A stretch of 64,000 bases of DNA, taken from the NCBI RefSeq assembly GCF_000934745.1, contig NZ_JYNO01000001.1, positions 372,001-436,000 on the forward strand, read 5' to 3'. Shown in pieces: positions 7,262 through 16,900 of this stretch. The stretch's first letter is position 1. Every line of letters begins with the position of its first letter. The translations under genes and the position numbers were made by a program. This DNA comes from Desulfonatronum thioautotrophicum (GTDB lineage: Bacteria; Desulfobacterota; Desulfovibrionia; Desulfovibrionales; Desulfonatronaceae). The notes beneath the pieces are model-generated. The model did no database searches, had not been told where the DNA came from, and worked only from the letters and a program-made list of their open reading frames with translations.

Positions 7262-9508
7262 CTACCCCGCGAAGGAGGCCAGCAGGGCGTTGAAGGTCCG
7301 GCTCGGGCGCATGGCCGTGTTGGCCAGGGCATCGTCCGGGCGAAAATAGCCCCCGATATCCACGGCTTGGCCCTGGGCCGCCAGGAGTTCCTCGGCGATC
7401 CGGGCTTCATGCTCCTTCAGTTGCGCGGCCAGCGGGACGAACACGGCTCCAAGGGCCGCGTCCTCTTGCTGCCGCGCGAGTTCCTCGGCCCAGTACAATG
7501 CGAGAAAAAAATGGCTGCCTCGCGTGTCAATCTCGCCGCATTTGCGGGAGGGGGACTTGTTGTCTTCCAGGAAACGACCGTTGGCCCGGTCCAGTGTGTC
7601 CGCCAAAATTTTGGCCCTGGGGTTGTGCGCCGTGATGCTCAGGTGTTCCAAGGTGGCGGCCAAGGCCAGAAACTCGCCCAATGAATCCCAGCGCAGATGG
7701 CCTTCCGTCAGGAACTGCTGGACATGCTTGGGCGCAGACCCCCCGGCCCCAGTCTCGAACAGGCCGCCGCCGTTGATCAGCGGCACGATGGAGAGCATTT
7801 TCGCGCTGGTGCCCACCTCCAGAATCGGGAACAAGTCCGTGAGGTAGTCCCGGAGCACGTTTCCGGTCACGGAAATGGTATTCTCTCCGGCCCGCATCCG
7901 TTGCACGCTGAACGTGGCGGCCCGGGTCGGGGCCATGATCCGGATATCCAGGCCGGAGGTGTCGTGCTCGGGGAGATAGTCCCGGACCTTGGCAATAAGT
8001 TCACGGTCGTGGGCGCGCCCTTCGTCCAGCCAGAAGACCGCGGGCCAGCCCGTGGCCCTGGCCCGGTTCACGGCCAGCTTGACCCAGTCGCGGATGGGAA
8101 TGTCCCTGGTCTGGCTGGCCCGCCAGACATCTCCCTCTTCCACCTGCTGCTCCAGAAGCACCTGGCCGGAGGCGGCCACGATCCGGATCACGCCCTGGCC
8201 CGGAGCCAGGAACGTCTTGTCGTGGCTGCCGTACTCCTCGGCCTTCCGGGCCATCAGGCCGACGTTGGGTACCGTGCCCATGGTCGTGGGGTCATAGGCC
8301 CCATGCGCTTTGCAGTCGTCGATCACCGCCTGGTAGACCCCGGCGTAGCTGCTGTCCGGAATGACGAATTTGGTGTCGTGCAATGTGCCGTCCGGCCCCC
8401 ACATCCGGCCCGAGGAGCGGATGGCCGCGGGCATGGAGGCGTCGATGATCACGTCGCTGGGCACGTGCAGATTGGTGATGCCCTTGTCCGAGTCCACCAT
8501 GGCCAGCCGCGGCCCCTTGTTCAGGGCTTCCTGAATATCCGCCTCCACCACGCTCCGCTGGTCTGCCGGCAGGGTGGCCACCTTGGCCAGGAGATCGCCC
8601 AGGCCGTTGCCCGGAGCCACGCGCAGGTCCGCGAAGGTTGCGGCGTGTTTTGTGAAGACGTCCTGGAAAAAGACGGATACCACATGGCCGAAGATCACCG
8701 GGTCCGAGACCTTCATCATCGTGGCCTTCAGATGGACCGAGAACAGCAGATCCCGGTCCCGGGCGTCGGCGATCTGCTTTGCGATGAATTCCCGCAAGGC
8801 GGTACGGCGCATCACCGCGGCGTCCACGATGTCTCCGTCGGCCAGTGGTACGGCGGACTTCAACGTGATCGTCTCGCCACTGGGAGAAACGAATTCGATC
8901 CGGGCTTCTCCGGCTGTTTTCTCGGAAATGGTCGTTGATTTCTCGCTGGAGCGCAGATCTCCGTCCGACATGGCAGCCACATGGGATCGGGAGTCCCCGG
9001 ACCACGCTCCCATGGAATGGGGATGCTTCCGGGCGTAATTCTTGACCGAATCCGGGGCCCGACGATCAGAGTTGCCTTCCCGCAGCACCGGATTCACCGC
9101 GCTGCCCTTGACCGCATCGTACCGCGCCTTGATCTCGGCCTCTTCACTGGTCTTCGGCTCTTCCGGATAGTCCGGCAGCGCATGGCCCTTGCCCTGCAAT
9201 TCCTTGATCGCGGCCTTGAGCTGGGGGATCGAGGCGCTGATGTTCGGCAGCTTGATCACGATGGCCTCAGGCTCGCGCACAAGCTCCCCCAGTTCGGCCA
9301 GATCGTCGGGAATGCGCTGTTCGGGCGTCAGTCGCTCCGGGAACCTGGCCAGTATCCGCCCGGCCAAAGAAATGTCCCGGGTCGCGACATTGATTCCGGC
9401 CGCTCCGGAAAAAGATCGGACAATGGGCAGCAAAGACCGCGTGGCCAAGCCTGGTGCTTCATCAACGATGGTGTAGATGATCTGCGATGTTTTTGTGTGT
9501 TCCGTCAT
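7262..9508 (-). CDS. icd: Monomeric NADP-dependent isocitrate dehydrogenase
   Basis: This 748-residue protein matches the monomeric IDH family throughout (usual length about 740), so it appears complete. It oxidatively decarboxylates isocitrate to 2-oxoglutarate with NADP in the cytoplasm. Recognisable blocks include [51 protein letters not shown] and the C-terminal [19 protein letters not shown]. The track frame extends to 10054, but the ATG at 9508 has AGGAG 8 bases upstream and the family N-terminus ([20 protein letters not shown]). It may supply NADPH and 2-oxoglutarate for anabolism. Confidence 0.95.
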   Translation of the reverse strand: MTEHTKTSQIIYTIVDEAPGLATRSLLPIVRSFSGAAGINVATRDISLAGRILARFPERLTPEQRIPDDLAELGELVREPEAIVIKLPNISASIPQLKAAIKELQGKGHALPDYPEEPKTSEEAEIKARYDAVKGSAVNPVLREGNSDRRAPDSVKNYARKHPHSMGAWSGDSRSHVAAMSDGDLRSSEKSTTISEKTAGEARIEFVSPSGETITLKSAVPLADGDIVDAAVMRRTALREFIAKQIADARDRDLLFSVHLKATMMKVSDPVIFGHVVSVFFQDVFTKHAATFADLRVAPGNGLGDLLAKVATLPADQRSVVEADIQEALNKGPRLAMVDSDKGITNLHVPSDVIIDASMPAAIRSSGRMWGPDGTLHDTKFVIPDSSYAGVYQAVIDDCKAHGAYDPTTMGTVPNVGLMARKAEEYGSHDKTFLAPGQGVIRIVAASGQVLLEQQVEEGDVWRASQTRDIPIRDWVKLAVNRARATGWPAVFWLDEGRAHDRELIAKVRDYLPEHDTSGLDIRIMAPTRAATFSVQRMRAGENTISVTGNVLRDYLTDLFPILEVGTSAKMLSIVPLINGGGLFETGAGGSAPKHVQQFLTEGHLRWDSLGEFLALAATLEHLSITAHNPRAKILADTLDRANGRFLEDNKSPSRKCGEIDTRGSHFFLALYWAEELARQQEDAALGAVFVPLAAQLKEHEARIAEELLAAQGQAVDIGGYFRPDDALANTAMRPSRTFNALLASFAG

Positions 9509-9963
9509 ATTCCCTACTCCTGAAAAATGGATTCGTCGTGGCCCATGTCGGCAAAGCGAAAGGTCCGGATGTACATGACTGGGCGGCGGTTGGAAAGATG
9601 AGGACAACCCTGCTCCCCAACGCTTCCAACCACCTCGTGTATGCTCAACAAAAGCCACATTGCAAAAAATTGACTTCTTCTCAGACCACCAGCACCAATG
9701 GGTACACTCTTTTTTTTGCATCGATATCGAAATCGGCATCGATATCGAAACCACCCAAACTGCCAATACAATACTGATATCATTAAATTTTTTAGCAAAG
9801 CCTCCCCCCGCCCTGCATATGCACGGTTGACTTTGGCCTTTTAACGGACATATCCGCAAAATGACGAATGAAAACGTCTTCCTGGGCCGTCCACGGTAAA
9901 CTCTTCCAAACTGTCGACCAACCCGGCTTCGAAGTTCGCCTGTGCAACCAAGGAGGCCCTCCC
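9509..9963. other. Divergent intergenic region with a short tandem repeat
   Basis: This lies between the IDH gene and the binding-protein gene. It holds a direct repeat of GCATCGATATCGAAA at 9718-9750 and a possible plus-strand promoter, TTGACT at 9827-9832 and CATATC at 9849-9854 with a 16-base spacer. No gene is supported. Confidence 0.35.
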
Positions 9964-11655
9964 ATGCGTCGATTTTTTGCGCACCGCGCCTACTCGCGGA
10001 ATATCTCCGGCACCGGACCATGCATGCCCTTCCTTCAAACCTCTCCATGGCCACGCTCCAGGACGGCTTTCCGGATGATTTTCCTGATGACTTTCCGGAC
10101 GTGGAGACACGTTGCCCATTGGCTTGTCGTGCTGGTGTTCTTCGCGTTGCCGGCCGGGGCTAATGAGCATGTCGGTGAGGCTCCGGATGACACCTTGCGG
10201 GTTATCGCGCATATTGCCGCGTCCTGGGTTGTCGGCAACTCCGTGGTCGAGCCCCTGGTGGGCGTGGACAATGAAAACCGGTTTGTGCCCCGCTTGGCGG
10301 AACGCTGGGAGATCACGGACATGCACATGGATCTGTATTTGCGACAAGGCGTGGTGTTTCACGACGGGACCCCCTTCGACAGCCATGCGGTCCGCCGAAA
10401 CTGGGAGCGGTACGTGGAGACCGCGGCTCTGGTCGCCCCCTACTTCACCCTGGACCTGCGCAAGGCCGTCCAGGACGTGGAGCCGGTCAATGACTTCCTG
10501 GTCCGCATGCATTTCAAGCCCGACGGCTTCGTGGGCCAGATGCTGGTCTACCTGCGGGCGTTTTACATGTATTCCCCGAGTTTTTTCGCACACACCGCCG
10601 GGCGGTACCCCCCAGGCAACCAAGCCAATATCCTCCATGCCGGTCCCTGGGGAACCGGCCCATACATTCTCCGGAATGTTTCCTCCAACGGGGCCGTGAG
10701 CACCCTGGAACGCAATCCGGACTATTGGCGGCCGGGCTATCCCCGGACATCACATCTGCTCATCTACAGTCCCACGGCAGTGGACAGCCAATCCGCCTAC
10801 CAGTGGTTGATCGACGGCAGAGCTGATCTCTTCGACGCCGGCACCCCCTCCATGCTGCCTTTGCTCAGAGATCACGCCCATCTCCATCGGGTTATCGCCC
10901 ATCCAACCAGCCATCTGACCACCCTGTTCAACACCCGCAAACCCGGAACGCCGCTCCGTGACATCCGGGTACGGCAGGCCCTGAATTTCCTTGTGGACCG
11001 GCATACCCTGCTGCGCTACGTCTCCCGGGACACCGCTCGAATGGTCGCCTTCATCCTGCCATTGGACCAGGCCAAAGGTATTCAACCCTACCCCTTTGAT
11101 CCACAAGCAGCCCAGGAACTGTTGCGCGCAGCCGGTTTCGGATCGGACAATCCGCTGTCCCTGGTCATCGGCTACTTCATGAGCGAGGAGAGGCTGGCCA
11201 GGGCCATCGCGGCCATGCTTCAGGCCGGCGGCGTGGAAGTGGAACTGGTGCGCTACGATACCCGGCAGGAGTACTATCAGCGGATCAAGAACTACACGCA
11301 TGGCCCGGACAATCCCATCAAGGCGGAGCGGTGGGACCTGTCCATCGTGCAAAGCGGCCTGTACACCAACACGGTGGCCACCCATTTCGAGGCTTTTTTC
11401 AGCGAAGGGGGCAACCGATGGATCGAGATCGACCAGCAGGCGGATGAGTTGTTTCTGAGGGCCATGCGGGCCAGAACCCCGCAAGAAGTCCATGACGCCC
11501 TGGCAAAAATGGAAATCTACCTCCACGAACAGCATTACTCCATGCCGCTCTTCATCTGGCCCAGTATTTTCATCATGAACCAGCGCATCGCCCGGAACGC
11601 CTTTTCCGGCAGCGGCTATCTGCTCAACCTGGGGGAGATCGCCATTGCCCCCTAG
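9964..11655 (+). CDS. Periplasmic peptide/nickel-type solute-binding protein
   Basis: This is a family 5 extracellular binding protein of the oligopeptide/nickel ABC class, with [56 protein letters not shown] and [12 protein letters not shown]. The 9964 start has AAGGAGG at ideal spacing but gives a long n-region; the signal-peptide core is [15 protein letters not shown], which would suit an internal start near 10075-10087. No permease or ATPase genes are adjacent. Instead its last 11 bases overlap a hybrid histidine kinase, so it more likely serves as a periplasmic ligand sensor for that kinase than as a transporter subunit. Confidence 0.8.
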   Translation: MRRFFAHRAYSRNISGTGPCMPFLQTSPWPRSRTAFRMIFLMTFRTWRHVAHWLVVLVFFALPAGANEHVGEAPDDTLRVIAHIAASWVVGNSVVEPLVGVDNENRFVPRLAERWEITDMHMDLYLRQGVVFHDGTPFDSHAVRRNWERYVETAALVAPYFTLDLRKAVQDVEPVNDFLVRMHFKPDGFVGQMLVYLRAFYMYSPSFFAHTAGRYPPGNQANILHAGPWGTGPYILRNVSSNGAVSTLERNPDYWRPGYPRTSHLLIYSPTAVDSQSAYQWLIDGRADLFDAGTPSMLPLLRDHAHLHRVIAHPTSHLTTLFNTRKPGTPLRDIRVRQALNFLVDRHTLLRYVSRDTARMVAFILPLDQAKGIQPYPFDPQAAQELLRAAGFGSDNPLSLVIGYFMSEERLARAIAAMLQAGGVEVELVRYDTRQEYYQRIKNYTHGPDNPIKAERWDLSIVQSGLYTNTVATHFEAFFSEGGNRWIEIDQQADELFLRAMRARTPQEVHDALAKMEIYLHEQHYSMPLFIWPSIFIMNQRIARNAFSGSGYLLNLGEIAIAP

Positions 11656-14101
11656 TTTCGCGCCCATATCCAAATGGGGACTCAGCCGACGGATGCTTGG
11701 CTGGCTGATGCTCTTTTTTCTGCTTGCAGCGAGTGGGGGTGTGGCCTTCAACTACACCCTCGCCCGACAAAGCAGCGAACGGTTGGTGCAGGAGTATATC
11801 CAACAGCGGCGCATGGACCTCCAGTTCATGGCCAACCTGCCGACCATGTCAATGTTTGTCATGGATCTGCGACTGGGACTGCTTGAGGAGGCCGCGTTTT
11901 TTCGCCAGGAACTGGAGCGCACCTTGATGCGCTACCTGGAGCAGGCCTCCATGACGCCGCCCTATCGCCTGACACTGCTCTCCAAAGATGGCGAGGTGTT
12001 GTTGGATTTTCAGAATGGCCGCATCCCACCCGTTGATGCCCCGGATCAACCTCGATCACTCCCTTCGGATTTCTGGTCGCAAACCAATGAAGACCTTACC
12101 TTCCTTCCTTCATTGGAATTGGCGAGACCGTTTCACAGGAAGCCTGAGGGAACGCTGACGGATTTTTTTCTCTTGCTGGACTCCGTTCATCAGAACCCCA
12201 TCGGTGCGCTGGTCTTTGAATACCAGGTTCCCCTTAACCAACTGCTTGCCTCTGAGGAACGCATCCTGCTTTTCAACATCGGATGGAGCATTCTCGGCCT
12301 GTCCGCCTTGTTCGGCATCTTTTCGCTGATTGTCGACCACCACATTCGGCCCCTGCGCCAGCTTACCGGCGCGGTGGGGGAAATGATCCAGGGACGGCTG
12401 GACATTCCTGTGCAGAAGGTGGGTTTTGGTGAAACCGGGATTCTGGCCGCTTCCTTCGAAACCCTCAGGCAGCGACTCTCGGAGTCCTTTGCGGAAATCC
12501 AGCTCCGCAATCAGGAACTGGCCGATTTGCTGCAGGAGCAACAACGTATCAGCTCCCAACTGCGTGAAAGCGCCTCCCGGTTCGACCAGCTCGCCGAACA
12601 GAGCAGATCCTTTGTCTGGGAGGTGGATGCGGACGGGCGATACACTCGAATCAGCACGGTTGTTCAGACGGTCACGGGGCATCGACCGGAAGAGTTGCTC
12701 GGCAGACATTTCACGGAAATCTGCCCGGAAACAGAACGAGCAGCGTACCTGGAGGCCTTCGCAACAACCATGAAACGTGGCTGCCAGCTTTCCCTGCCCC
12801 TCAAACAGATCATTGCCAAGGACGGATCAACAGCCTGGGTAAACAGCAAGGGGATGCCGCTTTGCGATGCAGCAGGGCGAATCTACGGGGCACATGGCGG
12901 GGACACGGACATCACAAAACGTGTCCAGGCCGAACAGGACAAGGAGCATCTGCAGTCCCAGCTCCTGCATGCCCAGAAGATGGAAGCCATTGGCACCATG
13001 GCCGGAGGTATTGCTCATGACTTCAACAATTTGTTGCAGGTCATGAATGGATATGCCCAGCTGCTTCTGGCCAAGAAAGGCCAAAACGATCCTGATCGCA
13101 AGGCCCTGGAGCAGATCAGCACCACCGGCCGCCGTGCCGCCACCCTGGTCAGCCAGCTCCTCACCTTCAGTCGAAAGCTGGAATCCCAGCGCATCCCCAT
13201 GAATCTCAACCACGAAATCCGCGAGACGAAAAAGATGTGGGAGCAAAACCTGCCCCGGACGATCCAGGTGGAGACGAACCTTGACGAACCGAGCTGGTCC
13301 ATCATTGCCGATCCAATCCAGATCCAGCAAATCCTCCTTAATCTGGTGCACAACGCGGTCGACGCGATGCCGGATGGCGGTGAACTCCGTATCTCCACGA
13401 AAAACATTCCGGGCAATGAGCTGCCCGCGGATGTGCACCGACAGGGCTACGCCGGCAACGCTGTGCGGCTTTGCGTGAGTGACACGGGGCACGGCATGGA
13501 TCAAACAACCTTGGAGAGAATCTACGAACCCTTTTTCACCACCAAGGAAGTGGGCAAAGGGACGGGGCTTGGGTTAGCCTCGGCCTATGGCATCGTAACG
13601 AGTCATGACGGCTTCATCCAATGCAAGAGCGAGCCCGGCCGGGGTACGACCTTCCAGATCTTCCTCCCGGCGACGGAACAGAGCGAAAAGCGATCTTTCG
13701 GGGAAGAGGAAGACAAGCTTGTCGGAGGCACGGAAACCGTTCTGGTGGTGGATGACGAGCCGGAAATCCGGAATCTGACCCGAGAAGTACTGGAGTCTGG
13801 AGGGTATTCGGTGATCCATGCCGGTAGCGGAGAGGAAGCCCTGGACATCTTTCGAAAGCAGTCCGCGGCCATCGATTTGGTTGTCCTGGACTTGAGCATG
13901 CCCGGCATGGGCGGCCAGCGCTGCCTGCTGGCCTTACTGGCCCACAGTCCTCAGGCCAAGGTACTCATTGCCAGTGGATTCTCTGCTCAAGGCAATGCCT
14001 CGGAACTGCTTGCCCAGGGAGCGGCTGGATTTATCGGCAAACCATACCGCATGCAGGAACTCCTGGACACGGTACGCCGTATCCTGGAGCAAGAAACCTA
14101 A
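11645..14101 (+). CDS. Hybrid sensor histidine kinase with PAS and receiver domains
   Basis: This 818-residue membrane protein has a transmembrane helix at about 17-36, a periplasmic domain, a second helix at about 207-230, HAMP, PAS (about 320-430), a HisKA region of the GGIAHDFNNLLQ type (His near 458), an HATPase (DTGHGMD, GTGLGLA) and a C-terminal receiver (VLVVDDEPEIRN, phospho-Asp near 747 in VLDLSMPGMGG, GKPYRM). The TTG start lies inside the binding-protein gene with GGGGGAG upstream. The overlap implies translational coupling and a two-part sensor. No separate output regulator is adjacent. Confidence 0.85.
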   Translation: MPPSFAPISKWGLSRRMLGWLMLFFLLAASGGVAFNYTLARQSSERLVQEYIQQRRMDLQFMANLPTMSMFVMDLRLGLLEEAAFFRQELERTLMRYLEQASMTPPYRLTLLSKDGEVLLDFQNGRIPPVDAPDQPRSLPSDFWSQTNEDLTFLPSLELARPFHRKPEGTLTDFFLLLDSVHQNPIGALVFEYQVPLNQLLASEERILLFNIGWSILGLSALFGIFSLIVDHHIRPLRQLTGAVGEMIQGRLDIPVQKVGFGETGILAASFETLRQRLSESFAEIQLRNQELADLLQEQQRISSQLRESASRFDQLAEQSRSFVWEVDADGRYTRISTVVQTVTGHRPEELLGRHFTEICPETERAAYLEAFATTMKRGCQLSLPLKQIIAKDGSTAWVNSKGMPLCDAAGRIYGAHGGDTDITKRVQAEQDKEHLQSQLLHAQKMEAIGTMAGGIAHDFNNLLQVMNGYAQLLLAKKGQNDPDRKALEQISTTGRRAATLVSQLLTFSRKLESQRIPMNLNHEIRETKKMWEQNLPRTIQVETNLDEPSWSIIADPIQIQQILLNLVHNAVDAMPDGGELRISTKNIPGNELPADVHRQGYAGNAVRLCVSDTGHGMDQTTLERIYEPFFTTKEVGKGTGLGLASAYGIVTSHDGFIQCKSEPGRGTTFQIFLPATEQSEKRSFGEEEDKLVGGTETVLVVDDEPEIRNLTREVLESGGYSVIHAGSGEEALDIFRKQSAAIDLVVLDLSMPGMGGQRCLLALLAHSPQAKVLIASGFSAQGNASELLAQGAAGFIGKPYRMQELLDTVRRILEQET

Positions 14102-14122
14102 ATTGCAAACCGAACCTCGCCC

Positions 14123-14860
14123 TCAGTCTGAAAAGCAGGTCACCCAGGCCATTTCCCCTTGGGGCGAGAGCAGGGCGGCGGGAAGCCGACTGTCCGGGTC
14201 ATTCAGGGCCTGCTCAAAGGCTTGCTGTTTCTTGCTTCCAGTGACCAGGGCCACTGTGGAGTGGGCGTGGTTGAGCACGGGCAAGGTCAAGGTGATCCGC
14301 GGAATTTGCGGCTCCATGCCCGGCTCGGGTTCGTGCGTGACCCAGCGCGTGCGCTCGCCCAAAGCCGGCTTATTCGGAAAAAGAGAGGCCACATGGCCGT
14401 CCGGACCCATGCCCAGAAGAACGAGATCAAAGCGGGGAAAAAAGTCGGCGGGCTCGCTTTCCGCGGCGAACAGCTGACGCAAGGTCTGTTCATAATCCTT
14501 TGCCGCCTCTTTCGGTGAGGAACGGTCCGTGGGCATGGGCAGGATTTGCTCCTCGGGAATGGGCAGGCTGGACAGCAGCCATTTTCGAGCCAGGCCGAAA
14601 TTGCTTTCCGGGTGGTCCGGCGGGACGAAGCGCTCGTCCACCCAGCAGACGACCACCCGCTCCCAGGGAATGTCTCGGAAAACACCCTGGGAATCCGAAC
14701 GGAGCAGCTCGAAAAGTTTGATGGGTGAACGCCCACCGCTCAGGGCCAGGGTGATCCTGCGCGAACCGGGAACGTGCAGCGCTGCGGCGATGCGCTCGGC
14801 CGCATCAGCATAAGCCATGTCGACATCGATGAAATCGTGAACCATATCTCGAGAAATCAT
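14123..14860 (-). CDS. pgl: 6-phosphogluconolactonase
   Basis: This 245-residue protein hydrolyses 6-phosphogluconolactone in the oxidative pentose phosphate pathway. Family motifs are ALSGGRSPIKLFELL, VVVCWVDERFVPPDHPESNF, LVLLGMGPDGHVASLFP and the C-terminal VTGSKKQQAFEQAL. I chose the ATG at 14860, which follows AGGAGGAGC, over the longer frame to 14935, which runs into the MITE. It is convergent with the hybrid kinase. No zwf or gnd gene is nearby. Confidence 0.9.
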   Translation of the reverse strand: MISRDMVHDFIDVDMAYADAAERIAAALHVPGSRRITLALSGGRSPIKLFELLRSDSQGVFRDIPWERVVVCWVDERFVPPDHPESNFGLARKWLLSSLPIPEEQILPMPTDRSSPKEAAKDYEQTLRQLFAAESEPADFFPRFDLVLLGMGPDGHVASLFPNKPALGERTRWVTHEPEPGMEPQIPRITLTLPVLNHAHSTVALVTGSKKQQAFEQALNDPDSRLPAALLSPQGEMAWVTCFSD

Positions 14861-14893
14861 TGCTCCTCCTGACTGTCGAAAAGTCCTGTTCCA

Positions 14894-15183
14894 CAGTCCG
14901 TTCAAAAGCTCCAAGTGCAAGAAGTAATCCGGCACTTACTAACGCGGGCCATGCCCGCAACCCAGTTATCAGTTGTCAGTTATCAGTTATCAGTTATTGG
15001 TTGTTGGTTATCAGGAAAACCAGTTAACAAATAACCAGTAACTGATGCCAATTTCTTGCTTTTTATGTCAGGGTCGCAGGAATAAGTTACTAAAGAATCT
15101 CGTAACGAAATACGAGAACGCGTCCTTGACAAAGGTAAGCACCGGAGCAGCGACGCAGCAATTGGGCGTTTTTCAGCGGACTG
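14894..15183 (-). repeat. MITE-like element of the CAGTCCGTT family, copy 2 with insert
   Basis: The ends (CAGTCCGTTCAAAAGCTCC and GGGCGTTTTTCAGCGGACTG) match copy 1 at 7112-7235 in reverse orientation. This copy is 290 bp because its middle holds an unrelated segment: the ACTAACGCGGG...ATGCCCGCAACCCAG unit also seen at 31556-31584, plus a CAGTTAT tandem array. It is a nested repeat. Confidence 0.7.
14962..15043. repeat. Heptamer/octamer tandem array (CAGTTATC type)
   Basis: Tandem CAGTTATCAGTTGTCAGTT units grade into GTTATTGGTTGTTGGTTATC and AACCAGTTAACAAATAACC. It is a degenerate short tandem repeat nested in the MITE at 14894-15183. Confidence 0.7.
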
Positions 15184-15348
15184 CTAAATCATGGCATTTT
15201 TGTTGGATGAGGCACAGCTCGGACAAAATTGAGGGCCGTGCGCCGAATGGTGCCTGGTGCATTGCCTGATTGCGTCATTTACCCGCTTTGCACGGGAGCA
15301 GCAACACGAAACGATTGAAAAACATTCGTCTTCCAGTTAGATGAAGCC

Positions 15349-16881
15349 ATGCCTGTCCCGAGCATTCTCTTTCTGGCGCCCACCTCCGTGGTCACCCCGC
15401 TTTTTCAGCCCATCAAACGCTCCGGCCTGGATGTTGGCATGGCGGAGACCATCCCCGGAGCGTTGAAGTTCATCCAGCGCCAACAGCCGATCCTGGTTTT
15501 TTGCCGGGATCGATTGACCGGCTTTCAGGCCGAGGATCTGCTCCGAGCCATGCAGCAATCCGGGGAAACCATGCCCCCGGTGATCATCTTCACGGACAAC
15601 GGTTCAACAGAGGACGCCAAACGTTTCCTGGAACTGGGCGCCAAGGACTATTGGCTGGAACCGCTGCTCTGGGAAAAGGTCCGAGCCCTGGTCACGACGC
15701 CGATCGAGGCCAAGCCCAGAGAGATTCCGCGACCCACAGTCAGCGAGGTTCGGGATGAGCCTGAAAACGCCATCATCGGCGGGCACCCCACCATGCGCCG
15801 GGCTCTGGCCCTGGCCCGGCAAGTGGCCCGCTCCAAGGCGACGATCCTGATTTCCGGTGAATCCGGAACGGGGAAGGAGCTGTTCGCCAAATTCTTGCAC
15901 CATTCCAGCGATCGTTCAGCCCAGCCGTTCATTGCCGTCAACTGCGCGGCCCTCCCGGAACACCTTCTGGAAAGCGAACTGTTCGGGCATGAAAAAGGGG
16001 CGTTCACCGGGGCTATCACTCGCAAGCTGGGCAAGTTCGAGCTGGCCCACGGCGGAACAATTCTCCTGGATGAAATCTCCGAGATGGATCTCGGACTGCA
16101 AGCCAAGCTGCTTCGAGTCCTGCAGGAGGGCGAGCTGGACCGGGTCGGTGGCGGAGAAACCATCCCGGTGGACGTGCGGGTGCTGGCCACCACCAACCGC
16201 AATCTGGCAGCTTCCGTGGAGGCCAAGGAATTTCGCCAGGATCTCTACTACCGCCTGAACGTCATACCTTTGCGCCTCCCGCCTTTGCGGGAACGCGGCG
16301 AGGACATCCAACTGCTGGCCGATTTTTTCGTTGGCCGATTTACCACGATGTACTCCCTGGGCACCATCACCATCAGCCCGGAGGCCCGCCAGTGGCTCAC
16401 CGAGCATGACTGGCCCGGCAATGTCCGCGAGCTGCAGAATCTCATGGAACGGGCCACGCTGCTTTGCGGCGGAGCACCCATCGAGCCAAGGCACTTTTTG
16501 CTGGATGAAAGCGGCGATTGGCAAGGGGAGATCAAAACGGAAACCGGCGCGGATCAGGTCCCGACCGATTCCCGAAACATGGCGATTGATGGAACAAAAA
16601 CAGGCCAGGAAGCTGAATCGGATCTCCCAGCGCCCCCCCCCGCGGCCTCCGCTGATATTTCCGCTGAAGACGACAAGTCTTCGGACATCAACAAACTGGA
16701 CATCTCCGACGCGGACCGCCCGATCCTGCCGCTGCATGAAGTGGAGCGACAGCTTATTTTCAAAAGCCTGGATCACACATCCGGCAACCGCACCCAGGCG
16801 GCCTTGCTGCTGGGGGTGTCCGTACGCACCCTGCGCAATAAACTCAACGAATACCGAAAAATGGGACTCAAGGTGCCCTGA
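15349..16881 (+). CDS. Sigma-54-dependent transcriptional activator with a degenerate receiver
   Basis: This 510-residue NtrC-type activator has a receiver-like domain (1-120), an AAA+ domain with Walker A GESGTGKELFAK, GAFTGA, the DEISEMDLGLQAKLLRVLQE segment and the arginine-finger region PLRERGEDIQ, and a C-terminal Fis-type helix-turn-helix (NRTQAALLLGVSVRTLRNKL). The receiver lacks the acidic pair and the phospho-Asp: Arg occupies its place in ILVFCRDRLTGF. It also lacks the KP lysine (YWLEPL). Control is therefore probably not by Asp phosphorylation. It resembles flagellar regulators of the FlrC/FleR kind, which is an inference from architecture. Confidence 0.85.
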   Translation: MPVPSILFLAPTSVVTPLFQPIKRSGLDVGMAETIPGALKFIQRQQPILVFCRDRLTGFQAEDLLRAMQQSGETMPPVIIFTDNGSTEDAKRFLELGAKDYWLEPLLWEKVRALVTTPIEAKPREIPRPTVSEVRDEPENAIIGGHPTMRRALALARQVARSKATILISGESGTGKELFAKFLHHSSDRSAQPFIAVNCAALPEHLLESELFGHEKGAFTGAITRKLGKFELAHGGTILLDEISEMDLGLQAKLLRVLQEGELDRVGGGETIPVDVRVLATTNRNLAASVEAKEFRQDLYYRLNVIPLRLPPLRERGEDIQLLADFFVGRFTTMYSLGTITISPEARQWLTEHDWPGNVRELQNLMERATLLCGGAPIEPRHFLLDESGDWQGEIKTETGADQVPTDSRNMAIDGTKTGQEAESDLPAPPPAASADISAEDDKSSDINKLDISDADRPILPLHEVERQLIFKSLDHTSGNRTQAALLLGVSVRTLRNKLNEYRKMGLKVP

Positions 16882-16900
16882 AAGCATGGAGAAGCACGCT

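Noticed and set aside
7697-8938. A 413-codon plus-strand frame inside the isocitrate dehydrogenase gene
   Set aside because: It is an antisense shadow rich in Gly, His and Arg; the IDH reading is certain.
15186-15348. Possible sigma-54 promoter before the sigma-54 activator gene
   Set aside because: TGG and TGC elements exist (around 15248-15265), but the GG-to-GC spacing does not fit the -24/-12 consensus.
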